DNA of 8,924 bases from Planctomycetota bacterium (GTDB taxonomy: Bacteria > Planctomycetota > Planctomycetia > Pirellulales > UBA7805): positions 1-8,924 of the forward strand of contig JAUWIQ010000050.1 of NCBI GenBank assembly GCA_030605285.1. The letters run 5' to 3'. Shown piece after piece: positions 1 through 6,449 of the stretch (positions are counted from its first letter, which is position 1; each line of letters begins with the position of its first letter). The translations under genes were made by a program, and so were the position numbers. Under the pieces are notes generated by a model. It saw only the letters and a list, made by a program, of their open reading frames with translations. It was not told the origin of the DNA and made no database searches.

Positions 1-1
1 G

Positions 2-805
2 CTCTGGACGCTGCTGATGGCTGCCTACAGCGCGCTCACTCTGTTCAAGCCTTACATTGAATCGCTGATAAAATCTCATCTGCGGGGTTTTGATATTCCG
101 GACGTTTCTTTCGGCATGGAGGCTGCCCTAACATTTGTGATGGGCATGTTGATCTTGTTTCGTATCAATCGGGCTTATGAACGCTGGTGGGAAGCCCGCA
201 CATTGTGGGGAACCCTGGTGAATGTAAGTCGCAATCTGGCCGTAAAAACAAGGCAATTAGTGGACATCGATGCAGCGAACCGGGAGGAAATGCGGCGTTT
301 GATTGTCGATTTCTGCTATGCGCTGAAAGACCACCTGCGCGGTCCATTGCAGTCAACTCCAGGTCAAAGCTCCACCGACTCGGCAGACTACGGTGGTCAT
401 ATCCCAAGCTTGATCGTACAGAATATCTACAAAAAGCTCAAAGCATGGTCGCAGGCGGGTGCGCTCACGCGAGAAGAATTATGGATGATGGATAGCGAAG
501 CCCGCATGTTGTTGGAAATATGTGGAGCCTGCGAGCGGATCAAATCGACTCTGATGTCGCGCTCCTGGCGGTTGCTCACCCGCCAGTGTTTGGGGGTCTA
601 TTTGTTGGTGGCCCCCTGGGCGTTGGTGGATGAATTTAATTACTGGACGATTCCGCTCAGTGCCCTGATTGCCTATTTTGTTATCGGCGGTGAGGGAATC
701 GCACACTATGTGGAGGAACCCTTCGGCTTGCAGGAGGACCATCTGGATCTCGACGGCATTTGCAACAAGATTGAAGTCTCCGTGGGAGACATTCTCTCGG
801 ACTGA
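2..805 (+). CDS. Bestrophin-family (UPF0187) anion channel, 5' end cut off by window
   Basis: This is a membrane protein of the bestrophin / UPF0187 (YneE-like) family, whose members form pentameric ion channels in the inner membrane. The open frame runs in from the window edge, with in-frame codons for LWTLL before the first ATG at 17, so the true start lies outside and that ATG is probably internal. The diagnostic family block FRINRAYERWWEAR followed by LWGTLVNVSRNLA lies at about residues 48-75, counted from the ATG at 17. A hydrophobic segment precedes it (AALTFVMGMLILF). Two more hydrophobic stretches near the C-terminus (LGVYLLVAPWALV, and PLSALIAYFVIGG) come before the typical tail EEPFG and LDLDGICNKIE. 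It ends with TGA and is convergent with the next gene, 72 bp away. Family assignment is confident. Ion selectivity cannot be judged from the sequence. Confidence 0.9.
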   Translation, partial: LWTLLMAAYSALTLFKPYIESLIKSHLRGFDIPDVSFGMEAALTFVMGMLILFRINRAYERWWEARTLWGTLVNVSRNLAVKTRQLVDIDAANREEMRRLIVDFCYALKDHLRGPLQSTPGQSSTDSADYGGHIPSLIVQNIYKKLKAWSQAGALTREELWMMDSEARMLLEICGACERIKSTLMSRSWRLLTRQCLGVYLLVAPWALVDEFNYWTIPLSALIAYFVIGGEGIAHYVEEPFGLQEDHLDLDGICNKIEVSVGDILSD

Positions 806-877
806 TGGGTTGCATTTGAGAAACACGCACCCTGCGGCAACCGCTCGGCATGCTACGCCCCGTCGCATGGATTTCCA

Positions 878-1609
878 TTACGGCTGAAAGAGTCCACCGG
901 ACGGTGGCAACTCTTCAAAATGCGGATCCTCAATCGGCACGAGTACCGAGGGGAGGCGTTTGATAGCAGGATCAGTTGGTGGGGATGGTTCGGGAGTCGC
1001 GTCAGCGGATTCAACCATTGCCAGATAAACTTTTAGTTCCCGATATGTTGCGCGGAAGGAACCGATCCGTGCAACGCTCTGATACTCCTCGTTTTCTGCT
1101 ACGAGCGCGAAACGGGCCAAGGTACGCTGGAGGGTTTCTAGGCCAGGCTCCAGCATTACGGCACGTTTGGGAATGACAACCTCTGCAGGCAATTGCAGGA
1201 ATGCTTGCCAGTGTGCGGCGGTCGTCATCCGCATCAGATCGCGATCAAGCCGCCGGGAGAGGATGGCCAGTTTGCGGCGTTGACGTTCGGCCGCCGCAAG
1301 CTCGGCACCGGGTAGTGGATGCTCCGAGCTGATGTCCGCTTGTCCGAGCGGGTTGCTCTCATAACCAGCCTGCGGCGCAAGAGCGTGGCGGCGATGGTAC
1401 GCGGGACTACCCGTCTCGACCCGCGTGAATGGCGCCCGCACGCGGGTTCCCTCAGGGCCCCGCTCGACCCTGACAAAAGGCGCCTTCACATAACCAGGGC
1501 CGACTTGGACCAATTGGGCCCTAGCGCCGGCTATACCTGTGAGAGAAAAAAGGCCCACGAGCATAGCAGCTCGCAAGATTTTATTCATAAATAGAGTCGT
1601 TCGTTTCAT
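878..1609 (-). CDS. Secreted protein of unknown function with duplicated KAPF-x-RV motif
   Basis: I do not recognise a characterised family. The start at 1609 is chosen because GGAAGG sits about 7 nt upstream; an in-frame ATG at 1636 lacks such a site and would add nine residues before the signal peptide. The 243-residue product begins with a Sec-type signal peptide: basic MKRTTLFMNK, then a hydrophobic core, then AGARA with likely cleavage before Gln32. The mature N-terminus holds two near-identical motifs 16 residues apart, VKAPFVRV (41-48) and VRAPFTRV (57-64). Next comes a charged, probably helical region rich in Ala, Arg and Leu (about 102-200), and then a Pro-rich tail. There are no Cys residues, no catalytic motif and no membrane segment after the signal. 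Short exported proteins with similar KAPF-x-RV motifs occur in planctomycetes as far as I recall, but no role is assigned. Export is well supported; function is open. Confidence 0.75.
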   Translation of the reverse strand: MKRTTLFMNKILRAAMLVGLFSLTGIAGARAQLVQVGPGYVKAPFVRVERGPEGTRVRAPFTRVETGSPAYHRRHALAPQAGYESNPLGQADISSEHPLPGAELAAAERQRRKLAILSRRLDRDLMRMTTAAHWQAFLQLPAEVVIPKRAVMLEPGLETLQRTLARFALVAENEEYQSVARIGSFRATYRELKVYLAMVESADATPEPSPPTDPAIKRLPSVLVPIEDPHFEELPPSGGLFQP

Positions 1610-1646
1610 GACGAGACCTTCCGTTGGTCTTTGCAAAAAACGTCCC

Positions 1647-1663
1647 CCGAATAGGCAATTCGG
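1647..1663. promoter_or_regulatory. Inverted repeat upstream of the secreted-protein gene
   Basis: CCGAAT and ATTCGG are perfect 6-bp inverted arms separated by 5 bp. They lie about 40 bp upstream of the start at 1609, so the element could be an operator or a hairpin in the leader RNA. No clear -35/-10 pair was found beside it. A 6-bp dyad can arise by chance, so the regulatory role is speculative. Confidence 0.25.
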
Positions 1664-2042
1664 AAAATAGCTTCCCTCGACTTAATGTGCTGTGAGGGGG
1701 CCGCGCATGATCCCGAAACTTGCCTGACCGCTGCAAAGGGTCCGCAGTCCGGTTATAACGAATTGCCCACCATGGAATACAAAGCGAACTTATTTTAACG
1801 GTTGTCCGTTGTCGACAATGAGGTTGCGATCGTCAAAACAGACACAGACCGCAGTCGTGGACTTAGGGGTCAATCCGACTGCAAAAAATGTATCGAGCAG
1901 GAGCAGAAACTCTCTTTGTCCGCCAAGGCGACAACGGGAATTTTTTTCCTCCGGGTGGTATCGTGTTGGGCCGATTGTAGCGAGCGTACCGGATGATTAG
2001 AGCATCAGAACAAACGGTGGTCGTTGCGGGAAGGCCGCCGTG

Positions 2043-2071
2043 TTGTCGATCTTTCTCGATTGCCGTATGAT
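2043..2071 (+). promoter_or_regulatory. Sigma70-like promoter of the M29 aminopeptidase gene
   Basis: A -35 TTGTCG (2043-2048) and a -10 TATGAT (2066-2071) are separated by an ideal 17 bp. They match the E. coli consensus at 4 of 6 and 5 of 6 positions. Transcription would start near 2078, giving a leader of about 75 nt before the ATG at 2154. Confidence 0.5.
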
Positions 2072-2153
2072 GCTCGTCGATCGCAGGGGAAGATTTTCTC
2101 TGTTGGATCTATGGCAGGAATTCAAGTATCCCGGCGCGAGAAGGTGACTTACA

Positions 2154-3269
2154 ATGCATGACGCGCGTCTGATAAGGCTTGCTGAAATACTGGTGGATCA
2201 TAGCTGCGAAGTGCAGGCGGGTGAGAAGGTCCTGATTGAAGCTTTTGATTTGCCTAGCCCGACACTCGTCTGCTGCCTGATTGAGCTGATCAGCGACCGA
2301 GGAGCCTGCCCGCTTGTTTCTTATAAAGACAATGCGGTCCTACGGGCACTCTATCGGAACGGCACCGAGCAAGGCATGGCGATCTCGGGGGAATTGGAAC
2401 GGGCCCGCATGGAGCGGATGGATGCTTACATCGGGATTCGGGGGTCCGCCAACAGCAGCCAGTTTGCGGATGTGCCACAGGAGAAGATGGACCTCTATCA
2501 GAAACATTGGTGGTATCCGGTTCATAGCGAGATTCGAGTCCCCAAAACCAAGTGGGTCGTATTGCGATATCCGACCCCCTCGATGGCCCAGGCGGCCGAG
2601 ATGAGTTGTGATGCGTTCGAGCAATTCTATTTTGATGTTTGTACGGTCGACTACGGTCAAATGGCAAAAGACCAGCGACCCTTGGTCGCACGCATGGAGA
2701 AAGCCGAGAGGATTCGCATCGTTTCGCCCGGTACCGACCTGACGTTTTCCATCCAAGGCATCCCGATCCGACCCTGTTACGGCCAGCGCAATATCCCCGA
2801 TGGCGAAGTCTTTACCGCTCCGCTCCGGGAGAGTGCCAATGGCACGATTCGCTACAACACACCATCCCGCTATCAGGGAACTCTGTTCAGCGACGTCTGT
2901 TTCAGATTCAAGGACGGAAAAATTATTGAGGCCACGGCCAACAACACAGAAAAACTCAATGAGGTACTCGACGCTGACGAGGGGGCCCGTTATCTGGGCG
3001 AGTGGGCAATCGGCTGCAATAACCGAGTCCGCTACCCAATGCTCGATACGCTGTTTGATGAGAAGATTGGCGGTTCATTTCACCTCACGCCCGGCCAAGC
3101 CTATGAAGATGCCGACAATGGCAACCGCAGTGTCGTCCATTGGGACCTGGTCTTGATCCAGCGAGCAGACTATGGAGGTGGCGAGATCTATTTTGACGAT
3201 GAGCTGATCCGCAAAGATGGTCGATTTGTGCCCGAGGATTTAGAGGGCCTCAACGTGGGCCTCGACTGA
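2154..3269 (+). CDS. M29-family (AmpS/AmpT-like) metallo-aminopeptidase
   Basis: This is a metallo-aminopeptidase of peptidase family M29, expected to remove N-terminal amino acids from peptides in the cytoplasm using a two-metal centre. The start is supported by GAAGGTGA ending about 6 nt before the ATG. The known M29 ligand pattern (E, E, H, Y, H-x-D) can be followed in order: Glu218 in DGEVFTAP, Glu283 in LGEWAIGCN, His310 in FHLTPG, Tyr317 in GQAYED, then His329 and Asp331 in VHWDLV. The spacings E218-E283-H310-Y317 resemble those I recall for characterised members. The Tyr-to-His gap is only 12 residues, shorter than in AmpT. The protein has 371 residues, against roughly 410 for AmpS/AmpT, so it belongs to a shorter subgroup. 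No signal peptide is seen. It has its own promoter and terminator and looks monocistronic. Substrate range cannot be inferred. Confidence 0.88.
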   Translation: MHDARLIRLAEILVDHSCEVQAGEKVLIEAFDLPSPTLVCCLIELISDRGACPLVSYKDNAVLRALYRNGTEQGMAISGELERARMERMDAYIGIRGSANSSQFADVPQEKMDLYQKHWWYPVHSEIRVPKTKWVVLRYPTPSMAQAAEMSCDAFEQFYFDVCTVDYGQMAKDQRPLVARMEKAERIRIVSPGTDLTFSIQGIPIRPCYGQRNIPDGEVFTAPLRESANGTIRYNTPSRYQGTLFSDVCFRFKDGKIIEATANNTEKLNEVLDADEGARYLGEWAIGCNNRVRYPMLDTLFDEKIGGSFHLTPGQAYEDADNGNRSVVHWDLVLIQRADYGGGEIYFDDELIRKDGRFVPEDLEGLNVGLD

Positions 3270-3307
3270 GTAATGGAAACTGAGTAATGGAAACTGAGTA
3301 ATGGAAA
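3266..3307 (+). repeat. Three perfect tandem copies of a 14-bp unit
   Basis: The unit CTGAGTAATGGAAA occurs three times head to tail with no mismatch (3266-3279, 3280-3293, 3294-3307), followed by a further C. The TGA stop of the aminopeptidase gene lies in the first copy, so copy-number change would alter only the 3' untranslated region. Each unit also contains TAA and ATG. Slipped-strand duplication is the simplest origin. Confidence 0.9.
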
Positions 3308-3354
3308 CGGGCACGAGGGAAACGGGTTTCAGAAATATGCGGGGCGAAAAATTA

Positions 3355-3409
3355 GGCGACGACTGGAAATCTCTGCAAGAGACCATTCCCAGCCACCGCC
3401 TTTTCTCTT
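3355..3409 (+). terminator. Rho-independent terminator after the aminopeptidase gene
   Basis: GGCGACGACTGG (3355-3366) pairs with CCAGCCACCGCC (3389-3400): four outer and four inner G/C-rich pairs, plus one pair between, interrupted by three mismatches. The loop carries a smaller perfect hairpin, TCTCT-GCA-AGAGA (3370-3382). The stem is followed directly by TTTTCTCTT on the + strand. It sits about 85 bp after the stop codon and just before the end of the convergent dismutase gene. Confidence 0.5.
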
Positions 3410-3435
3410 AATCAGAGTAACGTGCTGTTGTTGGC

Positions 3436-4128
3436 TTACTGGAGAACTTCGCCGCCATAGCCGGCCTTGCGGAGCGACTCGAGCAGGGATTGGCTGTCGT
3501 GGCCTTTGCTGTCAAAGGTGACACGGGCTTTCTTGTTGGCAAAATCAACCTGTACGTCTTTCGTGCCTGCAGTGGACTTGAGCGCGGCCTCGCCCCGAGG
3601 CGGACAGTTTGCCGGTCACGACATGCCCGTAATGGCCAGGTTGAGCTGGCTGGGGCCGGAGGTGGCGTGATGACCCAACTGGGGTTCTTTGCCCTCGTAG
3701 GCGCGATAAAAGTCGTGAATTGCACTCTCGAGTGCCGCGGCAGTGGCCGGGTCGGTACTCTGCTTGCACTTCATGGCGGCGACCATCACGGCATGGGCGG
3801 TGGCGAGTTGTTTCGCGTAACCCGCTTTATCGGACTTGATCCGCTGGGTCATGAAATACTGGGCGATTGTCTGTTGGATATTTGTGGCGTGCGATTCCTT
3901 CGTATTGATCCAACGCACCGTCTGGTTGACGGACTGGGAATCCGCTTTACCGGCTAGCTCCCGAATCTGGTTGATTCCCTTGGCGATGGTCTCTTGGTCT
4001 TCAAGCATGTCCTCAAACCGCCGCTGGTCATCGTAGATGCCACAGGGGACCTCGCAGTGGGCCAACGCGTAGCGGCCTGCGAGCAGAAAGAGCGTCAGGA
4101 CTGAGAATCGAAGGCAAAAATATTTCAT
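3436..4128 (-). CDS. sodN: Exported nickel superoxide dismutase with C-terminal HMA domain, interrupted by in-frame TGA (possible selenocysteine)
   Basis: The product is a nickel-dependent superoxide dismutase, converting superoxide to oxygen and hydrogen peroxide. AGGAGA lies 6 nt before the ATG at 4128. Residues 1-23 are a Sec signal peptide ending ALA. Cleavage there exposes His24 of HCEVPCGIY, the NiSOD hook whose N-terminal amine, His, first Cys and second Cys bind Ni. The helical dismutase domain runs to about residue 150. After a short linker comes LNLAITGMS, the start of a heavy-metal-associated domain, and then TGA at 3616-3618 as codon 171. If translation ended there the product would have 170 residues. 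The same frame continues for 59 codons to TAA at 3436, encoding PANCPPRGEAALKS, then KDVQVDFANKKARVTF, then SLLESLRKAGYGGEVLQ: the remainder of an HMA fold. The TGA is where the first metal-binding Cys belongs. No ATG, GTG or TTG codon in this frame could start the tail separately. No sodX-like peptidase gene is nearby. The NiSOD call is confident; the decoding of TGA is unresolved. Confidence 0.88.
3587..3618 (-). promoter_or_regulatory. In-frame TGA plus SECIS-like hairpin in the dismutase-HMA gene
   Basis: On the minus strand the TGA (3618-3616) is followed by 14 nt and then a perfect hairpin: GCCTCG (3601-3596), loop GGG (3595-3593), CGAGGC (3592-3587). The loop begins 20 nt after the TGA. 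General descriptions of bacterial SECIS elements call for a short stem and a small apical loop with G in its first two positions, roughly 16-37 nt after UGA; all are met. The base after the stop is C, a context known to favour readthrough. GC-rich coding DNA makes small hairpins often, so this is suggestive only. Confidence 0.4.
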
Positions 4129-4134
4129 GGTAGG

Positions 4135-4140
4135 TCTCCT
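4135..4140 (-). promoter_or_regulatory. Strong ribosome binding site of the dismutase gene
   Basis: AGGAGA on the minus strand lies 6 nt before the ATG at 4128. It is the clearest Shine-Dalgarno match in the window and fixes the start so that the signal peptide is included. Confidence 0.75.
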
Positions 4141-4328
4141 GTTGGTCGGGGAAGGGGTGTCGTCTGCCAGCGGACTTTTGGCTCGACTGGGAACGACCGA
4201 TGGGAGCTATAGTCTAGCGATCCACTGGGAACTCTTCTAGCAGTCGTCGGGCGCCCATTTTCAGGCAATTTCTTCCAAAATAAGCCGGCCTGGCGCGGGG
4301 TTGTTTCCGCCTCTCCGGGCGCAAATGC

Positions 4329-4814
4329 TCAGAGCGGTTTGACACAAAACAGGGTGACCGTATCGGGAACCTCCTGATCTGCGCCCACAACTCCACAGCG
4401 GGCGTAAAGATCTCGGGCCGCCCGATTTTCGGCCCGAACTTCCAGCGTGATCCGCGCACAGTTTTTCTCTCTTGCTCTGTGTTCGACCTCGGCGATCAGC
4501 AGTGTGCCGATGCCACGACCGCGACAGACACGGCTTACAGCCAAATCATGAATATTGATCGCGGGCCGCGCGGCAAAAGTAGAAAATCCCCAGAGACAAA
4601 CGGCGATCCCAACAATATCCGCTTCCACTCCTGCGAGTAACACCAGCGCGGCAGACTGCTGGCGAAGGCCCTCGGTGAGGCGAGCAAGCACTTCGGGAGC
4701 AAGACCTTTGCCCCCTTCGAGCGGATCGTGGGCATATTCGTCCAACAACTCTCGGATCGCCTCGCAGTGTTTTTCGTTTGCCAAGTCGGCCGTAAAAATT
4801 TTGATATCCGACAT
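4329..4814 (-). CDS. GNAT-family N-acetyltransferase
   Basis: This is a 161-residue acetyl-CoA-dependent acyltransferase of the GCN5-related (GNAT) superfamily, probably cytoplasmic. The acetyl-CoA-binding motif A is seen at about 91-106 (LAVSRVCRGRGIGTLL, with the R/Q-x-x-G-x-G/A pattern at R98-G103). Motif B follows at about 124-142 (LEVRAENRAARDLYARCGV). The strand before motif A (VGIAVCLWGFSTF) and the N-terminal helix are also typical. The length is normal for a single-domain GNAT. The acceptor substrate cannot be told from the sequence. There is no Shine-Dalgarno match: the ATG is preceded by GCAGCAGCAGC. The gene lies upstream of the dismutase on the same strand but 200 bp away, and the dismutase has its own ribosome binding site, so a functional link is not indicated. 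Confidence 0.87.
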   Translation of the reverse strand: MSDIKIFTADLANEKHCEAIRELLDEYAHDPLEGGKGLAPEVLARLTEGLRQQSAALVLLAGVEADIVGIAVCLWGFSTFAARPAINIHDLAVSRVCRGRGIGTLLIAEVEHRAREKNCARITLEVRAENRAARDLYARCGVVGADQEVPDTVTLFCVKPL

Positions 4815-4856
4815 GCTGCTGCTGCGACGAAATGTTTTGGTTTGAATCGCGGTAGA

Positions 4857-4885
4857 ATTCTAAGAACCGGAGAAGTTTAAAGCAA
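4857..4885 (-). promoter_or_regulatory. Possible promoter of the acetyltransferase gene
   Basis: On the minus strand, -35 TTGCTT (4885-4880) and -10 TAGAAT (4862-4857) are 17 bp apart. The -10 matches consensus at 5 of 6 positions; the -35 match is weak. It lies about 43 bp upstream of the ATG at 4814. The -10 is part of a 10-bp palindrome, TAGAATTCTA (4853-4862). Confidence 0.35.
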
Positions 4886-4958
4886 TTGTAGCAGATACGC
4901 TCCTGCCCGGGACGCCGCGGCAGTGCTGTTTTGCACGGGCACCCGCAGGACGTTCAAC

Positions 4959-4988
4959 TTGATCGTTGCCCCCCTTTGTCGATACAAT
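4959..4988 (+). promoter_or_regulatory. Possible promoter of the Gfo/Idh/MocA gene
   Basis: A -35 TTGATC (4959-4964) and a -10 TACAAT (4983-4988) are separated by 18 bp, with 4 of 6 and 5 of 6 consensus matches. Transcription would begin near 4995, about 83 nt before the ATG at 5078. Together with the opposing acetyltransferase promoter it makes this a divergent promoter region. Confidence 0.45.
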
Positions 4989-5077
4989 AAGAGAGTGAGC
5001 CGGGAGGGTTTGTTTCCGCGGATTGCGGCCGCTGTGAATCGCGTGTTTTTCAGGCCCCCGAACCGGGAGAGATTTTT

Positions 5078-6418
5078 ATGTCCGATCGCCATCAAATCCA
5101 AGAGGCCGCTAGCCCGCAGGCCGACTTGAGCCGCCGTGGTTTTCTTCGTGCTGGGAGTGTCGCATCGGCGGCAGTCGCCGCAGGACTCTCCGCCGCGGCC
5201 GCGCCAGCCAAGGACAAATCGCACGGCTCTGCCCTCGATACGATCCAGATCGGTGTTATCGGCACGGGAGGCCGCGGAGGGGGAGCGGCCCACGATACCC
5301 TCACAATCAATTCCAACGTCCGCTTAGTCGCGTTGGCCGATCTCTATCCAGAAAAATGCCATTCGATGCGCAAAAGTCTCGCCCGCCGACATGGAGAGAA
5401 GGTCGCGGTTGCAGACGAGAAGATTTACGGCGGTTTGGAAGGCTACCGGCAGGTCCTCGAAGATCCGGCAGTCGATCTGGTTCTGCTCGCCACGCCCCCC
5501 GGATTCCGGCCCTCGCATATCGCCGAGGCAGTCGCAGCGGGCAAACATGTGTTTGCAGAAAAGCCAGCCTGCGTCGATCCGGCAGGCTATCGGGTTTGTC
5601 TGGCGGCAGACCAGAAAGCGCGGCAGCAGGGTACTGCGATTGTGACCGGCACGCAGTACCGCCGCCAGAAGAATTACATGGAAGTGGTCAAGCGAATTCA
5701 CGAGGGCCAGATTGGCGATGTGGTCTCCGCCACGAGTCGCTACTGTACTTCAGGAATTTGGAACCGCACCCGTAAACCGGGTATGAGCGATGCGGAATAC
5801 CAGCTTTACAACTGGATGCACTTTGTCTGGCTCTCGGGGGATCAGATTGTCGAGCAGGCTGTACACAATATCGATGCGAGGAACTGGGCGCTGGGGGGCC
5901 CTCCGCTCACTGCCTATGGTTCGGGTGGCCGCTTCACGCGTCCGCAAGGTAGTCAGATGTGGGACAACATGGCGGTCGATTATGAGTATCCAGGTCGCCG
6001 CCTTTTGTCCTTCCAGTGTCGACAGATTCCGCACACCCAGGGAGAAAACGGCAGTGTGATTTATGGTACCGAGGGGATGGCCCGGATTGGCGCGGCCAAT
6101 AAGGAGGCCAGTATCAGCGATCGCAAGGGCCAAGAACTCTGGTCGATGAAAGGCGATATCGCCGCAGCCTACCAACAGGAACACAAGGATCTGGTCGATT
6201 CAATTCGGGCAGGGCAGCCGATCGTGGAGCTTAGGGAGACGGCCGACAGTTCGCTGACCGCAGCGATGGGACGCCTGGCGGCCTACTCGGGCCAACAAGT
6301 CGATTGGGAGTTTGTCAGCCAAAAGTCGCAGCTCGATCTCTTCCCCAAAAATCTCAGTATACAAGGTCCGCTCGAGATGCAGCCCCATGCGGTACCGGGG
6401 GTTACTAAGCTGATCTAA
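5078..6418 (+). CDS. Tat-exported Gfo/Idh/MocA-family oxidoreductase
   Basis: This is a 446-residue NAD(P)-dependent oxidoreductase of the Gfo/Idh/MocA family, whose members usually oxidise or reduce sugars, inositols or their derivatives. GGGAGAG about 6 nt before the ATG supports the start. A twin-arginine signal is clear: LSRRGFLRAG at 17-26, then an Ala-rich hydrophobic stretch ending about residue 44, implying export of the folded protein with its cofactor. The Rossmann fold begins at IQIGVIGTGGRGGG (56-69), with an acidic residue after the second strand (ALADLYPE), and the family AEKP motif is at 160-163. The C-terminal part carries QAVHNIDARNWALGGPP (260-276), a typical substrate-domain block with conserved His263, and EHKDLVDSIRAGQP (368-381). 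Planctomycetes carry many such Tat-exported paralogues. The substrate is unknown. The gene appears monocistronic and is convergent with the PQQ-like gene, 22 bp apart. Confidence 0.9.
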   Translation: MSDRHQIQEAASPQADLSRRGFLRAGSVASAAVAAGLSAAAAPAKDKSHGSALDTIQIGVIGTGGRGGGAAHDTLTINSNVRLVALADLYPEKCHSMRKSLARRHGEKVAVADEKIYGGLEGYRQVLEDPAVDLVLLATPPGFRPSHIAEAVAAGKHVFAEKPACVDPAGYRVCLAADQKARQQGTAIVTGTQYRRQKNYMEVVKRIHEGQIGDVVSATSRYCTSGIWNRTRKPGMSDAEYQLYNWMHFVWLSGDQIVEQAVHNIDARNWALGGPPLTAYGSGGRFTRPQGSQMWDNMAVDYEYPGRRLLSFQCRQIPHTQGENGSVIYGTEGMARIGAANKEASISDRKGQELWSMKGDIAAAYQQEHKDLVDSIRAGQPIVELRETADSSLTAAMGRLAAYSGQQVDWEFVSQKSQLDLFPKNLSIQGPLEMQPHAVPGVTKLI

Positions 6419-6431
6419 GCGATCGAGATCC

Positions 6432-6449
6432 CCCAAGCCTCTACTTGGG
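6432..6449. repeat. Small hairpin between convergent genes
   Basis: CCCAAG and CTTGGG form a perfect 6-bp stem around a 6-nt loop. The TAG stop of the PQQ-like gene (6443-6441) lies in the loop. No T-tract follows on either strand, so it is not a classical rho-independent terminator. It may still act as a bidirectional 3' end structure. Confidence 0.3.

Larger units (their letters stand above)
1610..2153. other. 544-bp non-coding divergent intergenic region
   Basis: No convincing gene lies here. The only open frames (about 1802-2000, 63-64 codons, TTG starts, overlapping each other) have no ribosome binding site and protein-unlike composition. The region separates divergent genes and holds a hairpin-forming inverted repeat at 1647-1663, a 10-bp palindrome TTGTCGACAA at 1809-1818, and a sigma70-like promoter at 2043-2071. 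I see no tRNA-like fold and no transposon ends. Confidence 0.6.

Noticed and set aside
807..842. Inverted repeat GGTTGC / GCAACC after the bestrophin gene as a terminator
   Set aside because: The loop is over 20 nt and no T-tract follows; too weak to call.
1802..2000. Two overlapping short plus-strand open frames in the 544-bp gap
   Set aside because: Both need TTG starts, lack ribosome binding sites, and show no protein-like hydrophobic or domain pattern.
3266..3307. CRISPR-like array
   Set aside because: The 14-bp units abut directly with no spacers, so this is a simple tandem repeat.
3616..3618. Genetic code change with TGA read as Trp or Gly
   Set aside because: The bestrophin, aminopeptidase and acetyltransferase genes all end in TGA at the expected family C-termini, so TGA works as a stop here.
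3408..3725. 105-codon minus-strand open frame overlapping the dismutase 3' end
   Set aside because: It lies in a different frame from the NiSOD/HMA reading frame, has low-complexity composition, and is a shadow. The HMA homology is entirely in the NiSOD frame.
4214..4459. 81-codon minus-strand open frame downstream of the acetyltransferase
   Set aside because: Its first half overlaps the GNAT coding region in another frame, its composition is Arg/Pro-rich, and no motif is visible.
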